From Minwuia sp. (GTDB taxonomy: Bacteria > Pseudomonadota > Alphaproteobacteria > Minwuiales > Minwuiaceae): a DNA stretch of 38,417 nt. The notes beneath the pieces are model-generated. The model had not been told where the DNA came from, did no database searches, and saw only the letters and a program-made list of their open reading frames with translations. The stretch's first letter is position 1. Every line of letters starts with the position of its first letter. A program made the translations under genes and the position numbers. The DNA lies in assembly GCA_029213165.1 (NCBI GenBank), contig JARGNO010000009.1, positions 1 to 38,417 of the forward strand, written 5' to 3'. Of this stretch, positions 17,628 to 26,340 are shown one piece after another.

Positions 17628-18845
17628 TCAGCCTGTTGGCGCGCGCTGCCGCCCCTCGACCACGAACACGAGGGCGGCGGCGAGCGTCATGGCCAGCATG
17701 ACCACGGGATAGGTCAGGATCGGTGCCTGTTCCTGATACAGGCCCACCAGCGCGCTGCCGGCGGCGGCCCCGCCCATCTGCAGGAAACCCATCATGGCGG
17801 ACGCCGTTCCCGCGCGCTCAGGGAATGCCTGCAGGGCGTTGGCCATGGCTGTGGGCAGGAAGATGCCGAGGCCTGAGACGAAGATCACGATGGCGAGGTT
17901 GAATCCATGCTTGTGGACGATACCCGCCAGCGGCAGCGCGACACTGACCGCTGTCCCGACAATCAGCACCGCGAGGCCCAGATTGCAGATCGTCACACTG
18001 CTGACCCGTCCGGTGAGCTTGCTGACCGTGATGCCGCCGATGAGGAAACCGACCGAGGCCAGGGGCGGATAGAAACCGAACTCCTTCGGTGTCACGCCCA
18101 GCACTTCGATATACAGCTTCGGGGAGCCACCGAAGAAGGCGAACATGGCACCGAAGATGAAGGCATTCGCGAAGGCGTAGCGCCGGAAATGGGCGGATCG
18201 CAGAACCACGCCGTAACTCACGAAAACCGACGTCAGATCAAGGCGCGGCAAGGGGGTCTTCAGTGTCTCGGGAATGCGCCGCACCATCCAGACGAAGACG
18301 ATCACACCAGCGATACCGGTTAGGACGAAGATCCAGCGCCAGCCCGCATACTCCTCGATGATGCCACCGATGAAGGGGGACATGCCGGGAACCAGTGCGA
18401 AGAACATGCTGACCAGCGCCATCACCCGCTGCAACTGGTCGCCGTCGAAGCTGTCACGCACCACCGCCCGTGCCACCACCAGGCTGGCCGCAGCGCCGAC
18501 CGCCTGGGTCACCCGTCCGGCAATCAGGATCTCCATGCTGGGGGCCAGGACGCAGACCAGGCTGCCCAGTGTGAATACGACAGTGCCATAGATCAGCAGC
18601 GGGCGACGGCCAAAGCGGTCCGAAATCGGACCATAGAAGAGCTGCATGACCGCGAAACCGACCAGATAGGCGGTCAGGGTAAGCTGCGCCATCGTGTCGT
18701 TGGACGCGAACTGGTCACGGATCGCCGGCAGGGAAGGCAGATAGACATTGGTCGCGAACTGGCCGAGTGCCATCAGCGCGGCAAGCAGGGCGATCATCAT
18801 TGCCGTCGCCTCGATCTTGCCCGGTCGGGCGGCGGTATTGGTCAT
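17628..18845 (-). CDS. Bcr/CflA-type multidrug efflux MFS transporter
   Basis: A 405-residue major facilitator with twelve predicted helices, about the normal length for the Bcr/CflA drug-resistance family. Family marks are FATNVYLPSLPAIRDQF after helix one, the antiporter loop YGPISDRFGRRPLLIYG between helices two and three, and RVTQAVGAAASLVVARAVVRD in helix four. It would export small drugs by proton antiport across the inner membrane; the substrate is unknown. ATG at 18845 is chosen because AAGGA lies 7 bases upstream and the longer frame to 18896 adds only a polar extension. It is downstream of the M48 peptidase on the same strand, 141 bases away. Confidence 0.93.
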   Translation of the reverse strand: MTNTAARPGKIEATAMMIALLAALMALGQFATNVYLPSLPAIRDQFASNDTMAQLTLTAYLVGFAVMQLFYGPISDRFGRRPLLIYGTVVFTLGSLVCVLAPSMEILIAGRVTQAVGAAASLVVARAVVRDSFDGDQLQRVMALVSMFFALVPGMSPFIGGIIEEYAGWRWIFVLTGIAGVIVFVWMVRRIPETLKTPLPRLDLTSVFVSYGVVLRSAHFRRYAFANAFIFGAMFAFFGGSPKLYIEVLGVTPKEFGFYPPLASVGFLIGGITVSKLTGRVSSVTICNLGLAVLIVGTAVSVALPLAGIVHKHGFNLAIVIFVSGLGIFLPTAMANALQAFPERAGTASAMMGFLQMGGAAAGSALVGLYQEQAPILTYPVVMLAMTLAAALVFVVEGRQRAPTG

Positions 18846-18986
18846 GGAGGTTCCTTCCCGGGGGGGCGGGACCGGTGCGGCAACAGTTCGCCACACCGTC
18901 TGGCCCGCGCCTCACATGTCGCGTTCCATGAACGGGGTCAAGCACATGGCAGTCACGAAACTCCCCGGAGAGGTGAACGTGGGCGC

Positions 18987-20465
18987 CTATTCACGGATGA
19001 TCTTGATCCGTTGTCCCGCCTGCAGGCCTTCATCGGGGCCGAGCGCGTTGATGGCCCGGAACCGTTCCTCGTCGAAGCGGTCGATGTTCATGCGTGACGC
19101 AAGTCCGGAAACCGTGTCTCCACGCTGTACGGTATAGGCGTAGACGCGCAGGGGCTTGTACTCGGCGGCCTGCTCCGGCGTCAGTGATCGGAAGCTGTAG
19201 ATGGCATCGTCGAATGCCTTCGCATAGCGTCCGGCGACCTGCGTCGGCGCAGCCATCAGGAAGCGGAAGATCTGGGTGTCGGAGAAACGGATCGCTGCGA
19301 TCCTGGCCTCGAACTGCTGGCCGTTCTGCGCGGTCATGAACACGGTCGCGGTTGCCGCCGGAAACCCGCCTATCTGCGTGCTGCGCAGGTCGCGGCCCCG
19401 CGCGCCCCGCGCCCACTTGCGGCTGATGTAGTTCGCCATGTCCCGATACTGGGCAACAGCATTGCGATCCGTCTCCCGATCGAAGGCAATCCGGGTGCCA
19501 TCAGGACCGGCAGCCAGAACGGCGTCGGGCAGATTGTCCAGCTTGAAGCCATCAGGCACATCGAAGGCGAACCGCATGTTCGGATGCACGAAACGGGTGC
19601 CGCGCGCGAACCCCTGCGCGGGACTGTCGCCGTAGATCATGCCGGAGATGGAGGTGAGATACTGGTCGCGACCTGTTACCGGGTTCTGGACGGTGGGCCC
19701 GACCTTTGCCAGTTGCACGGTATTGGCAACCCTTTCCGGCGTCTGCGGATGGGTCTGGAAGAAGTTGAAGCCCTGCGCCTCGGCACCGCTGACCTTTGCC
19801 AACAGGTCGCTGTGGCGGCCGATCGCCTCCAGCGAATGCGCCATGCCGAGCGTGCTGTAGCCGGTGCGACCGAGATAGCGGACACCCAGTTGATCCGCCT
19901 CCCGCTCGTTGTCGCGGCTGTAGCTGGCCAGGAAGCCCTGCGCTGCCACCTGGCCGAGCTGGGCGACCTGCCGGTTGCCGGTCAGGATGCCGACCCCGGT
20001 GGCCAGGATGTTGGCAATGGTCCCCCGGGTCTGGCGGCGTGCGCCATGCCGGGCCGTGACGTGTCCGATCTCGTGTCCCATGACGCCTGCGAGCTCCGAC
20101 TCATCGCTCAGCAGTGTCAGCAGACCGCGGGTGACATAGACATAGCCGCCCGGCAGCGCGAAGGCATTGACAACAGGTGAGTCGAGCAGGGTGAAGGTGA
20201 AGGTATCAGCAGGAAGTTCGGCATTCTTCGCAAGGCTTTGTCCAATGGAGTTGACGTAGCTTTTCAACTCTGCATCGCCATACTCGCCGCCGAATTCGGC
20301 GACGACCTTGGGATGCTCCTGCGCACCTATGGCCCGTTCCTGCGCAGGCGTGACGGTGGTCAGTTCGCTCTCGCCGGTTGCCGGATTGGTGACTGTCGTG
20401 CAGGCGGCTGCAAGGACCATGACCGCCATCGGCAGCCATGTCGCAAGGGGCTTCCAGATACGCAT
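18987..20465 (-). CDS. M48 family metallopeptidase, putative lipoprotein with C-terminal LysM domain
   Basis: A 492-residue protein of the BepA/YfgC-like M48 group. The N-terminal helix ends LAAAC, a slightly atypical lipobox, so it is probably a lipoprotein facing the periplasm. The zinc site is HEIGH (in MGHEIGHVTARHGARR), with the third ligand in NEREADQLG. The last 50 residues, YTVQRGDTVSGLASRM ... LQAGQRIKI, form a LysM domain for peptidoglycan binding. Such proteases act in outer-membrane protein quality control. A frame is open from TTG 20495, but ATG 20465 directly before the signal sequence is preferred. It follows the SNase-like gene by 10 bases, so they are likely co-transcribed. 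Confidence 0.92.
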   Translation of the reverse strand: MRIWKPLATWLPMAVMVLAAACTTVTNPATGESELTTVTPAQERAIGAQEHPKVVAEFGGEYGDAELKSYVNSIGQSLAKNAELPADTFTFTLLDSPVVNAFALPGGYVYVTRGLLTLLSDESELAGVMGHEIGHVTARHGARRQTRGTIANILATGVGILTGNRQVAQLGQVAAQGFLASYSRDNEREADQLGVRYLGRTGYSTLGMAHSLEAIGRHSDLLAKVSGAEAQGFNFFQTHPQTPERVANTVQLAKVGPTVQNPVTGRDQYLTSISGMIYGDSPAQGFARGTRFVHPNMRFAFDVPDGFKLDNLPDAVLAAGPDGTRIAFDRETDRNAVAQYRDMANYISRKWARGARGRDLRSTQIGGFPAATATVFMTAQNGQQFEARIAAIRFSDTQIFRFLMAAPTQVAGRYAKAFDDAIYSFRSLTPEQAAEYKPLRVYAYTVQRGDTVSGLASRMNIDRFDEERFRAINALGPDEGLQAGQRIKIIRE

Positions 20466-20475
20466 TCTCACGCCA

Positions 20476-21381
20476 CTACTCTCGTTCGGTTTCAACTGTG
20501 TCGTCCAGCAGTTCGATCTGCTGCGGATGAGTTGCCTCTATCATAGGTCCGTTGCGGGACCGGAGCCAGCCACGGACACGCACCTTTGTTCCCGACCAGG
20601 TCGCCGGGTCCAGACCGGCGGCCAGAAAGGCCTTCATGGCGCGACGGTCGATCATGGTGGTGAAGTCCGTTCGCCAGTCTTCGCCATGGTTCAGGTAGAC
20701 CGTGCCCCGAACATCTGCTGCGTCGAGGATGCGGCCTTCGACAAGCTGGAATGTCCCGATGAGTTCGGAGAGCTCTGCCGGATCGGCCGCGCGCAGCGCA
20801 TAGAACGGGTGGCTCCAGATGCCGAAGCGGGCATCCCGTGCCGCCCGCTCCAGCGTCAGCATCTCCTCGACCAGTGCCGTGTTGTCGGGAAAGGAATAGA
20901 CGCGGGCGAGACCCAGCCGCAGCATTTCCCCCTGCAGCCAGATCCCGCCATCCGAGACCAGATGGGCCAGCGCCCGGCCATGCCGGTCCATCTGGCGTCC
21001 GCCGAAATGTGGGGTGAAGCGCCGGTTCGCCACCAGGGTTTCCAGCGTCACCTTCGCCTCCTCCGCCAGCGGCCAGCTTCGGAAACCGCGTCGCCCGAGT
21101 GGCAGTTTCGGCGCCTGGATACCGACCATGCGCACTTCCATGCCCGTATCGAGCACCACGGTGTCCCCATCAACGACCGCCACCACCATTCCGGGGTCGC
21201 CCGCGGGCAAGGTGTCCGGCACCGCGGCGCGTGCAGGCGTCATGGCGGCAGCCAGCCCGGTCGTCGTCAGGATCACCAGGACCGACGCGATTACCTTACG
21301 GCACGATTGCCTGAACCGGTCTTTGCCCTTACCACTGACAGCGGACGCTTTGGGGACGAGGGGAATCATCATGTCTGGCAT
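20476..21381 (-). CDS. Exported SNase-like (thermonuclease fold) protein, probably degenerate
   Basis: A 301-residue protein with a likely signal sequence (hydrophobic VIASVLVILTTTGLAAAM, cleavage near ARAAV) preceded by an unusually long, basic 29-residue leader. The SNase core is recognisable: VVDGDTVVLDTGMEVRMVGIQAP and DRHGRALAHLVSDGG. The segment matching the nuclease's LVDTPE is GIQAPK, so the calcium-binding Asp and the catalytic Glu are replaced by Gln and Lys, while both arginines (EVR and HGR) remain. Nuclease activity is therefore doubtful. About 100 residues follow the core. ATGs at 21381, 21372 and 21369 are possible; all overlap or abut the divergent PagL gene start. Confidence 0.8.
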   Translation of the reverse strand: MPDMMIPLVPKASAVSGKGKDRFRQSCRKVIASVLVILTTTGLAAAMTPARAAVPDTLPAGDPGMVVAVVDGDTVVLDTGMEVRMVGIQAPKLPLGRRGFRSWPLAEEAKVTLETLVANRRFTPHFGGRQMDRHGRALAHLVSDGGIWLQGEMLRLGLARVYSFPDNTALVEEMLTLERAARDARFGIWSHPFYALRAADPAELSELIGTFQLVEGRILDAADVRGTVYLNHGEDWRTDFTTMIDRRAMKAFLAAGLDPATWSGTKVRVRGWLRSRNGPMIEATHPQQIELLDDTVETERE

Positions 21382-21889
21382 TCAACTGCTTCGGTCGGTT
21401 GGGTTCGCGTTGATTGTCGCGCTTTTCGCCGGTCCTGCAAATGCGGGTGATCCGTCGGAGGATGGACCGCTCTACAGCCTTTCCATCGGCTTCTTCGACG
21501 CACTCCAGCGCGAGGACGAGGGGCTGGCCGCACGGATGGAATATCATCACGACAAGGGGCTGAGCATCCTGAAGCCGTTCGGCGGCTTCATGGTGAACGA
21601 TGCGGAGGCGGCGCATGTCTATGCCGGTGTGCTGATCGACTGGTTCCCGTCGGACAACTTTGTCATCACCCCAAGCTTCGCCCCCGGTATCTACATGAAG
21701 GGCAACAGCAAGGATCTCGGCTATCTGCTGCAGTTCCGTTCCCAGATCGAGTTTTCCTGGCGCTTCGACGGCGGCACGCGGCTCGGGCTGAGCCTGAACC
21801 ATATTTCCAACGCCGGGCTGGGTACCCAGAACCCCGGTTCGGAGACGGTTGCACTCAGCCTGATCATGCCGGTGAAGAACTGGTGGTGA
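21371..21889 (+). CDS. PagL-like lipid A 3-O-deacylase (acyloxyacyl hydrolase family)
   Basis: A 172-residue outer-membrane beta-barrel protein with a clear signal peptide (1-25, cleavage after PANA). The PagL catalytic triad is visible: H144 and S146 in LNHISNAGLG and E158 in NPGSETVAL, with the same His-x-Ser and 12-residue Ser-Glu spacing as PagL, and it ends in aromatic residues as barrel proteins do. PagL removes the 3-O acyl chain of lipid A and so remodels the outer leaflet. GAGGGG lies about 6 bases before ATG 21371. It is head-to-head with the SNase-like gene with no gap, and ends 3 bases before the rhomboid gene's stop. Confidence 0.9.
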   Translation: MSGIQLLRSVGFALIVALFAGPANAGDPSEDGPLYSLSIGFFDALQREDEGLAARMEYHHDKGLSILKPFGGFMVNDAEAAHVYAGVLIDWFPSDNFVITPSFAPGIYMKGNSKDLGYLLQFRSQIEFSWRFDGGTRLGLSLNHISNAGLGTQNPGSETVALSLIMPVKNWW

Positions 21890-21892
21890 TGC

Positions 21893-22507
21893 CTATCGGC
21901 TGATGCCCCCTGGCGCACGGTTCTGGACTGCGTAGCCGTAGACCAGCCCGCAGAACAGTCCGCCCAGATGTGCCTCCCAGGCCACGCCGGTGCCGCCGGA
22001 GAAGGCCATCAGCAGGTTCATGACCACGACGATGCAGACCATGACCATCATCATCCGTGCCCGCGGATCGCTGTCGCGGTTGCGGTAGAGCAGCGCTGCG
22101 GCGGCACCCATCAGCCCATCGACACCACCCGATGCGCCCAGCATCACGCCATGGCCGCTGAGCAGCCAGAACGCCAGCGCGCCACCTATGGCACAGAGGC
22201 TGAAGATCAGCAGGAACAGCGCCCCGCCCACCGTTCGCTCGACGTAGCTGCCAAGTGCCAGCAGCAGCGCGGCATTGAAGCCGACATGGACCACATCCGC
22301 ATGGACGAGAGCATAGGTAAGCAGCGTCCAGTAATAGGGGACGCCTGCATCCAGCGCTGCCGGGACAAAGACCAGCAGCGATCCGATCGTGTTGGCCAGA
22401 TCGTCGGGCATCACGAAGAAGGCGAGGTGGATCAGCAGCAGCAGCCCCGCCAGTCGCAGGGACCACGGCGGCGCATTGAACATCGGTTGGCGTCCGGGTT
22501 TTGTCAT
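21893..22507 (-). CDS. Rhomboid family intramembrane serine protease
   Basis: A 204-residue rhomboid with six predicted helices. The catalytic pair is S126 in GASGGVDG and H180 in EAHLGGLFCG; the conserved HADVVHVGFN (H69, H74, N78) of helix two is also present. It would cleave transmembrane substrates in the inner membrane; none can be named. ATG at 22507 (GGGG upstream) is preferred over 22588, which would overlap the divergent ADH leader. It converges with the PagL-like gene. Confidence 0.93.
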   Translation of the reverse strand: MTKPGRQPMFNAPPWSLRLAGLLLLIHLAFFVMPDDLANTIGSLLVFVPAALDAGVPYYWTLLTYALVHADVVHVGFNAALLLALGSYVERTVGGALFLLIFSLCAIGGALAFWLLSGHGVMLGASGGVDGLMGAAAALLYRNRDSDPRARMMMVMVCIVVVMNLLMAFSGGTGVAWEAHLGGLFCGLVYGYAVQNRAPGGISR

Positions 22508-22641
22508 GGCCCCGATATGGCCGCGATCGCTTCGGAATAGAAGGAAAATGTTTCTTGCCGGCTTCCGTGGGGCTGGCTGTCGCGGCAATCCCTGTGCAAA
22601 CTGCCGCGCTGAATGAAACTTGGACCCGGGGAGGGGTGCGG

Positions 22642-23817
22642 ATGCGCGGTGGTGTGATCCGGTTTTCGGAAATGGAACAGGTCATCTTTGGCCAGGCGGC
22701 AGCAGACGCGGTGAAGGCGGAGGCGCAGCGGCTGGACAAGAAGAAGGTGTTCCTGCTGGTCGGCAAGACCATGAACGACACGACCGACGAGGTGGATCAG
22801 GTCGCCAGTGCGCTGGGTGACCGCTACGCCGGACGCTATGCCGGCATTCCGCCGCATACACCGCGCGACAAGGTGGTGGAGGCCGCGAATGCCGCGCGGG
22901 AGGCCGGGGCGGACCTGCTGGTCACCTTCGGTGGCGGTTCCGTCACCGACGCCGGCAAGGTCATGCAGGTCTGCCTGGAACATGGCGTCACCGACATGGC
23001 GGAACTGGACGATTACTGCATAGGCACGACAGCCGACGGCAAGGTGACGATGCCGACGCTGCGCCCTGCCACCGTACGCCAGATCTCCGTGCCGACGACG
23101 CTGTCGGGCGGCGAGTTCAACCCGCTGGGCGGCTGCACGGACCCGCGGATCAAGGTGAAGCAGGGCTATCGCCATCCTTCGCTGGTGCCGCTGTCTGTCA
23201 TCCTGGATCCCGCGCCGACCGTCCACACGCCCGAGTGGGTCTGGCTCTCCACCGGCATCCGGGCGGTTGACCATGCGGTGGAAGCCATCTGCAGCCCGGA
23301 GACCAATGCCTATTGCGATGGGGCATCACTGCATGCGCTGCGACTGCTGTCGTCGGGGCTGGCACGCGTGAAGGCGGATCCGTCCGACATGGCGGGGCGG
23401 CTGGAATGCCTGCAGGGCGCCTGGTTGTCCATGACTGCTGTGACTGCGGGCGTGCCCATGGGCGCAAGCCACGCCATCGGCCATATCCTGGGTGGCACCT
23501 GCGACGTGCCGCACGGCTATACCAGTTGCATCATGTTGCCCACGGTCCTGCGCTGGAACGCGGAGGAGGACGTCCACCGGGAGCGGCAGAAGATCATTGC
23601 CGAGGCACTTGGGAAGCCCGGCGCGGCGGCAGGCGATGTGCTGCACGAACTGATCGACGGACTGGGCCTGCCGCGCAGCCTGTCAGCGGTCGGTGTCGGG
23701 CCGGACCAGTTCGATATCGTGGCGAAGAACAGCCTGCATGATCGCTGGCTGCACACCAATCCGCGCAAGGTCAACGGACTGGACGATGTCATGACGTTGC
23801 TCAACATGGCGGCGTGA
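22642..23817 (+). CDS. Iron-containing alcohol dehydrogenase family protein, maleylacetate reductase-like
   Basis: A 391-residue protein of the iron-ADH superfamily. FGGGSVTDAGK (96-106) binds the dinucleotide pyrophosphate, followed by PTTLSGGEFNP. Of the usual metal ligands, H211 (in RAVDHAVEA), H277 (GASHAIGH) and H291 (VPHGYTS) are present, but the Asp expected in TGxDAL is R207. Loss of that Asp is also seen in maleylacetate reductases (which have Asn), so a metal-independent reductase of that type is the better guess. The function may lie in aromatic catabolism, but no ring-cleavage gene is adjacent. ATG 22642 is preferred because GGGGAGGGG lies upstream. Confidence 0.88.
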   Translation: MRGGVIRFSEMEQVIFGQAAADAVKAEAQRLDKKKVFLLVGKTMNDTTDEVDQVASALGDRYAGRYAGIPPHTPRDKVVEAANAAREAGADLLVTFGGGSVTDAGKVMQVCLEHGVTDMAELDDYCIGTTADGKVTMPTLRPATVRQISVPTTLSGGEFNPLGGCTDPRIKVKQGYRHPSLVPLSVILDPAPTVHTPEWVWLSTGIRAVDHAVEAICSPETNAYCDGASLHALRLLSSGLARVKADPSDMAGRLECLQGAWLSMTAVTAGVPMGASHAIGHILGGTCDVPHGYTSCIMLPTVLRWNAEEDVHRERQKIIAEALGKPGAAAGDVLHELIDGLGLPRSLSAVGVGPDQFDIVAKNSLHDRWLHTNPRKVNGLDDVMTLLNMAA

Positions 23818-23846
23818 GGTCGCGGCGACAGGGCCGAAACTGATCT

Positions 23847-23873
23847 GTATTGCGTATTGTCAGCAACGCATAC
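23847..23873. promoter_or_regulatory. Imperfect dyad upstream of the MarR gene, candidate operator
   Basis: GTATTGCGT (23847-23855) and ACGCATAC (23866-23873) form an inverted repeat with one extra T in the left arm, 26 bases before the MarR start. MarR proteins usually bind such dyads and repress themselves; the role here is inferred. Confidence 0.35.
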
Positions 23874-23898
23874 TTTTCGGAATCGGACCTGATCGCCC

Positions 23899-24339
23899 AT
23901 GGCGGATGAAAGCCCTCTCGGTCGGAACCTCGAGTTCCTGATCAGCGATGTTGCCCGACTGATGACGCGGGAATACGACCGCAAGGTCAGGGACCTGAAC
24001 CTCACCCGGTCGCAATGGTGGGTGCTGGTCTTCCTGATCCGCTATGACGGGCACAACCAGACCGAACTGGCGGATGTGCTGGATATCGGCAAGGTGGCGC
24101 TTGGCGGCCTGCTGGACAGGCTGGAGGCCAAGGGCTGGGTCGAACGCAGGCCGGACCCGACCGACCGGCGCGCCAAACGTGTCTTTCTGACGGAACACGT
24201 GAAACCACTGATCCGGGATATGCAGGAACGCGGCAGGGAAGTGCATCGTCAATTGACCAGCGGCATGGCGAAGGATGACCAGGATCGTCTGGTCGCGTTG
24301 CTGCAGGATGCGAAGGCGAACCTGGCATCATCGTCCTGA
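23899..24339 (+). CDS. MarR family transcriptional regulator
   Basis: A 146-residue MarR-type regulator with the winged helix at about 30-100: LTRSQWWVLVFLIRYDGHNQTELADVLDIGKVALGGLLDRLEAKGWVERRPDPTDRRAKRVFLT. The DPTDRRAK stretch is the wing that enters the minor groove. The helices at both ends form the dimer interface. It probably senses a small aromatic or lipophilic compound. It lies 81 bases behind the maleylacetate reductase-like gene, a plausible target, with a dyad in the gap. Confidence 0.94.
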   Translation: MADESPLGRNLEFLISDVARLMTREYDRKVRDLNLTRSQWWVLVFLIRYDGHNQTELADVLDIGKVALGGLLDRLEAKGWVERRPDPTDRRAKRVFLTEHVKPLIRDMQERGREVHRQLTSGMAKDDQDRLVALLQDAKANLASSS

Positions 24340-24430
24340 GTCCTCTGCCCTGACGGGGCTGCCCATGAAAATGTGATCCGCCCGACACCGCCGAACGTCT
24401 ATCATTCAGGACTGCCCTGAGGAGGATGAC

Positions 24431-24847
24431 ATGCGCTCTCTGGCTCTTTCATTCGTGTTGCTGATGATTGTGGCGCTTCCCGTCCAGGTAAAGGCTGACG
24501 CGGATGCCGATGCCATACGCGATGTGATCAATCAGCAGATCGAGGCTTTTCGGGCCGATGACGGGGAGCGTGCCTTCTCCTTCGCCGCGCCCATCATCCG
24601 TTCCAAGTTCGGCTCGGCTGACAACTTCATGACCATGGTCCGAACCGGGTACCCGGACGTCTATCGACCGAAGGCCGTGGAATTCCGGGACATGAAACGC
24701 GATGGTGAGCGACTGGTGCAGGATGTCTGGTTTCTGGGCACTGGAGGAGACTCGACCATCGGCACCTATTTCATGGAACGCCAGGATGACGGCTCCTGGA
24801 AGATCGCCGGTGTCTACATGCGCAAGGCCCCGTCGCTCGGCGCCTGA
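24431..24847 (+). CDS. DUF4864 domain-containing exported protein
   Basis: A 138-residue protein with a signal peptide (about 1-22, cleavage near KADA) and a single NTF2-like DUF4864 domain: AIRDVINQQIEAFRADDGERAFSFAAPIIRSKFG at about 28-61 and WKIAGVYMRKAP at the end. The function of the family is unknown; location is periplasmic by inference. A strong GAGGAGG lies 5 bases before the ATG. It stands alone between the MarR gene and the CMD-family gene. Confidence 0.88.
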   Translation: MRSLALSFVLLMIVALPVQVKADADADAIRDVINQQIEAFRADDGERAFSFAAPIIRSKFGSADNFMTMVRTGYPDVYRPKAVEFRDMKRDGERLVQDVWFLGTGGDSTIGTYFMERQDDGSWKIAGVYMRKAPSLGA

Positions 24848-24946
24848 ACGTCTGACAGGCGGTCCGAATGGTCGCCATGCCGAACACGGCACTGGACCGT
24901 GCACACTTCCCCTGCTGTCATGCAAGCAGCATTGGGGGAGAGAATC

Positions 24947-25510
24947 ATGCGACTTCAGAAGGCACGCGTCGAGCCACTTCAGGACAGCGAGTTCACCGAG
25001 GAACAGCGTGATGCGCTGGATTATTTCATCCGTGAAGGGTGGGTGCTCAACATCTTCCGCACGCTGGCGCGGGCGCCCAAGGCGCTGAAGCGCTTCAACC
25101 TCTGGGGCGGTTACGTGCTGTCGTCACGCAATGACCTCAGCCCGCGTGACCGGGAACTTGTGATCCTGCGTACCGGCTTCATGTGCAAGGCGGGCTACGA
25201 GTGGGCGCAGCATGTGGTGATCGGCAAGGACTGTGGGCTGACCGATGACGAGATCGCCCGCATCAAGCGTGGCCCGGAAGACGCGGCGTGGAGTGATCTG
25301 GATCGCGCCATGCTACAGGCCACCGATGAACTGGTGACGGATCACTTCATCAGCGAGTCGACGTGGAAGGCCCTGTCCGGGCTGACCGACAAGCAGCGCA
25401 TGGATATCGTCTTCACTGTGGGTCAGTACACGCAGGTTTCGATGATCCTCAATACCTTCGGCGTCCAGCTTGATGAAGGACTTGAATTGGATCCGGACCT
25501 GAAACGATGA
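24947..25510 (+). CDS. Carboxymuconolactone decarboxylase (CMD) family protein
   Basis: A 187-residue all-helical CMD/AhpD-fold protein. The core is LSPRDRELVILRTGFMCKAGYEWAQHVVIGKDCGLTDDEIARI, containing the conserved EL-ILR segment and a CKAGYEWAQH active-site region with one cysteine instead of the AhpD CxxC pair. Such proteins include decarboxylases and poorly characterised oxidoreductase-like members; the reaction is unknown. ATG 24947 is chosen because GGGGGAG lies 6-7 bases upstream; a GTG at 24899 is in frame. Its stop overlaps the SDR start (ATGA), so the two are a coupled operon. Confidence 0.9.
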   Translation: MRLQKARVEPLQDSEFTEEQRDALDYFIREGWVLNIFRTLARAPKALKRFNLWGGYVLSSRNDLSPRDRELVILRTGFMCKAGYEWAQHVVIGKDCGLTDDEIARIKRGPEDAAWSDLDRAMLQATDELVTDHFISESTWKALSGLTDKQRMDIVFTVGQYTQVSMILNTFGVQLDEGLELDPDLKR

Positions 25511-26316
25511 GCGTTGCGGGTCGGCTTGAGGGAAAGGTCGCCCTGATCTGTGGCGCAGGACAGACGCCGGGGGAGACAACCGGCAACGGGCGCGCCATGG
25601 CACTGCTGTTCGCGCGGGCTGGTGCGCGTGTCGTTGCCGCGGACCGGGACCTTGGCAGGGCGGAGGAAACCGTCGCCATGATCGGAGCAGAGGGGGGACA
25701 CGCCTCCGCCGTGCGTTGCGATGTGACGCAGACCTTCGACTGCGTCGGCCTGGTGCAGCAGACCATGGGCGCGGAGGGGCGGATTGACGTTCTGGTCAAC
25801 AATGTCGGCATTGGCGGTGGCGGCGACGGACCGGCGCATCGGGCATCGGAGGAGGCGCTGGAACGCATCCTGGATGTGAACACGACGGGCGCCTGGCGGA
25901 TGATCCGCGCAATCCTGCCCGAAATGCGCAATCAGGGTTCCGGCAATATCGTCAACATCTCTTCTCTCGCAGCGTTCGGCGGCGGCAACATGGTTGCCTA
26001 CGAGATGTCGAAGGCGGCAATGAACCGGCTGACCACCAGTGTGGCCATCGCCAATGCGAAGTACGGCGTGCGCTGCAACGCCATTGCACCAGGACTGATG
26101 GATACGCCCATGGCGGTCAGTGGCGGTGCTGCGGCCCGCGGGTTGGACACGGAGACCGTGCGGCAGGAGAGGAACCGGCTGGTCCCCCTGCGTGGCCAGA
26201 TGGGTACCGCGTGGGACACGGCCCACGCGGCACTGTTTCTGGCGTCAGACGAAGCCCGCTTCATCACCGGTGCGATCCTGCCTGTCGATGGTGGGGCAGG
26301 GGTCAGGGTCGGCTGA
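25507..26316 (+). CDS. SDR family oxidoreductase
   Basis: A 269-residue classical short-chain dehydrogenase. The glycine motif is expanded (CGAGQTPGETTGNGRA, near 15-30), then NNVGIGGGG, the catalytic Ser in NISSLAAFGG, and Tyr/Lys in YEMSKAAMNRL, with PGLMDTPM after. The acidic AADRD after strand two favours NAD over NADP. The substrate is unknown; pairing with a CMD-family protein through a four-base overlap suggests one catabolic pathway. It converges with the glyoxalase-superfamily gene. Confidence 0.93.
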   Translation: MSVAGRLEGKVALICGAGQTPGETTGNGRAMALLFARAGARVVAADRDLGRAEETVAMIGAEGGHASAVRCDVTQTFDCVGLVQQTMGAEGRIDVLVNNVGIGGGGDGPAHRASEEALERILDVNTTGAWRMIRAILPEMRNQGSGNIVNISSLAAFGGGNMVAYEMSKAAMNRLTTSVAIANAKYGVRCNAIAPGLMDTPMAVSGGAAARGLDTETVRQERNRLVPLRGQMGTAWDTAHAALFLASDEARFITGAILPVDGGAGVRVG

Positions 26317-26340
26317 GAGTTCCAGTCGCCTCTGCGACCT

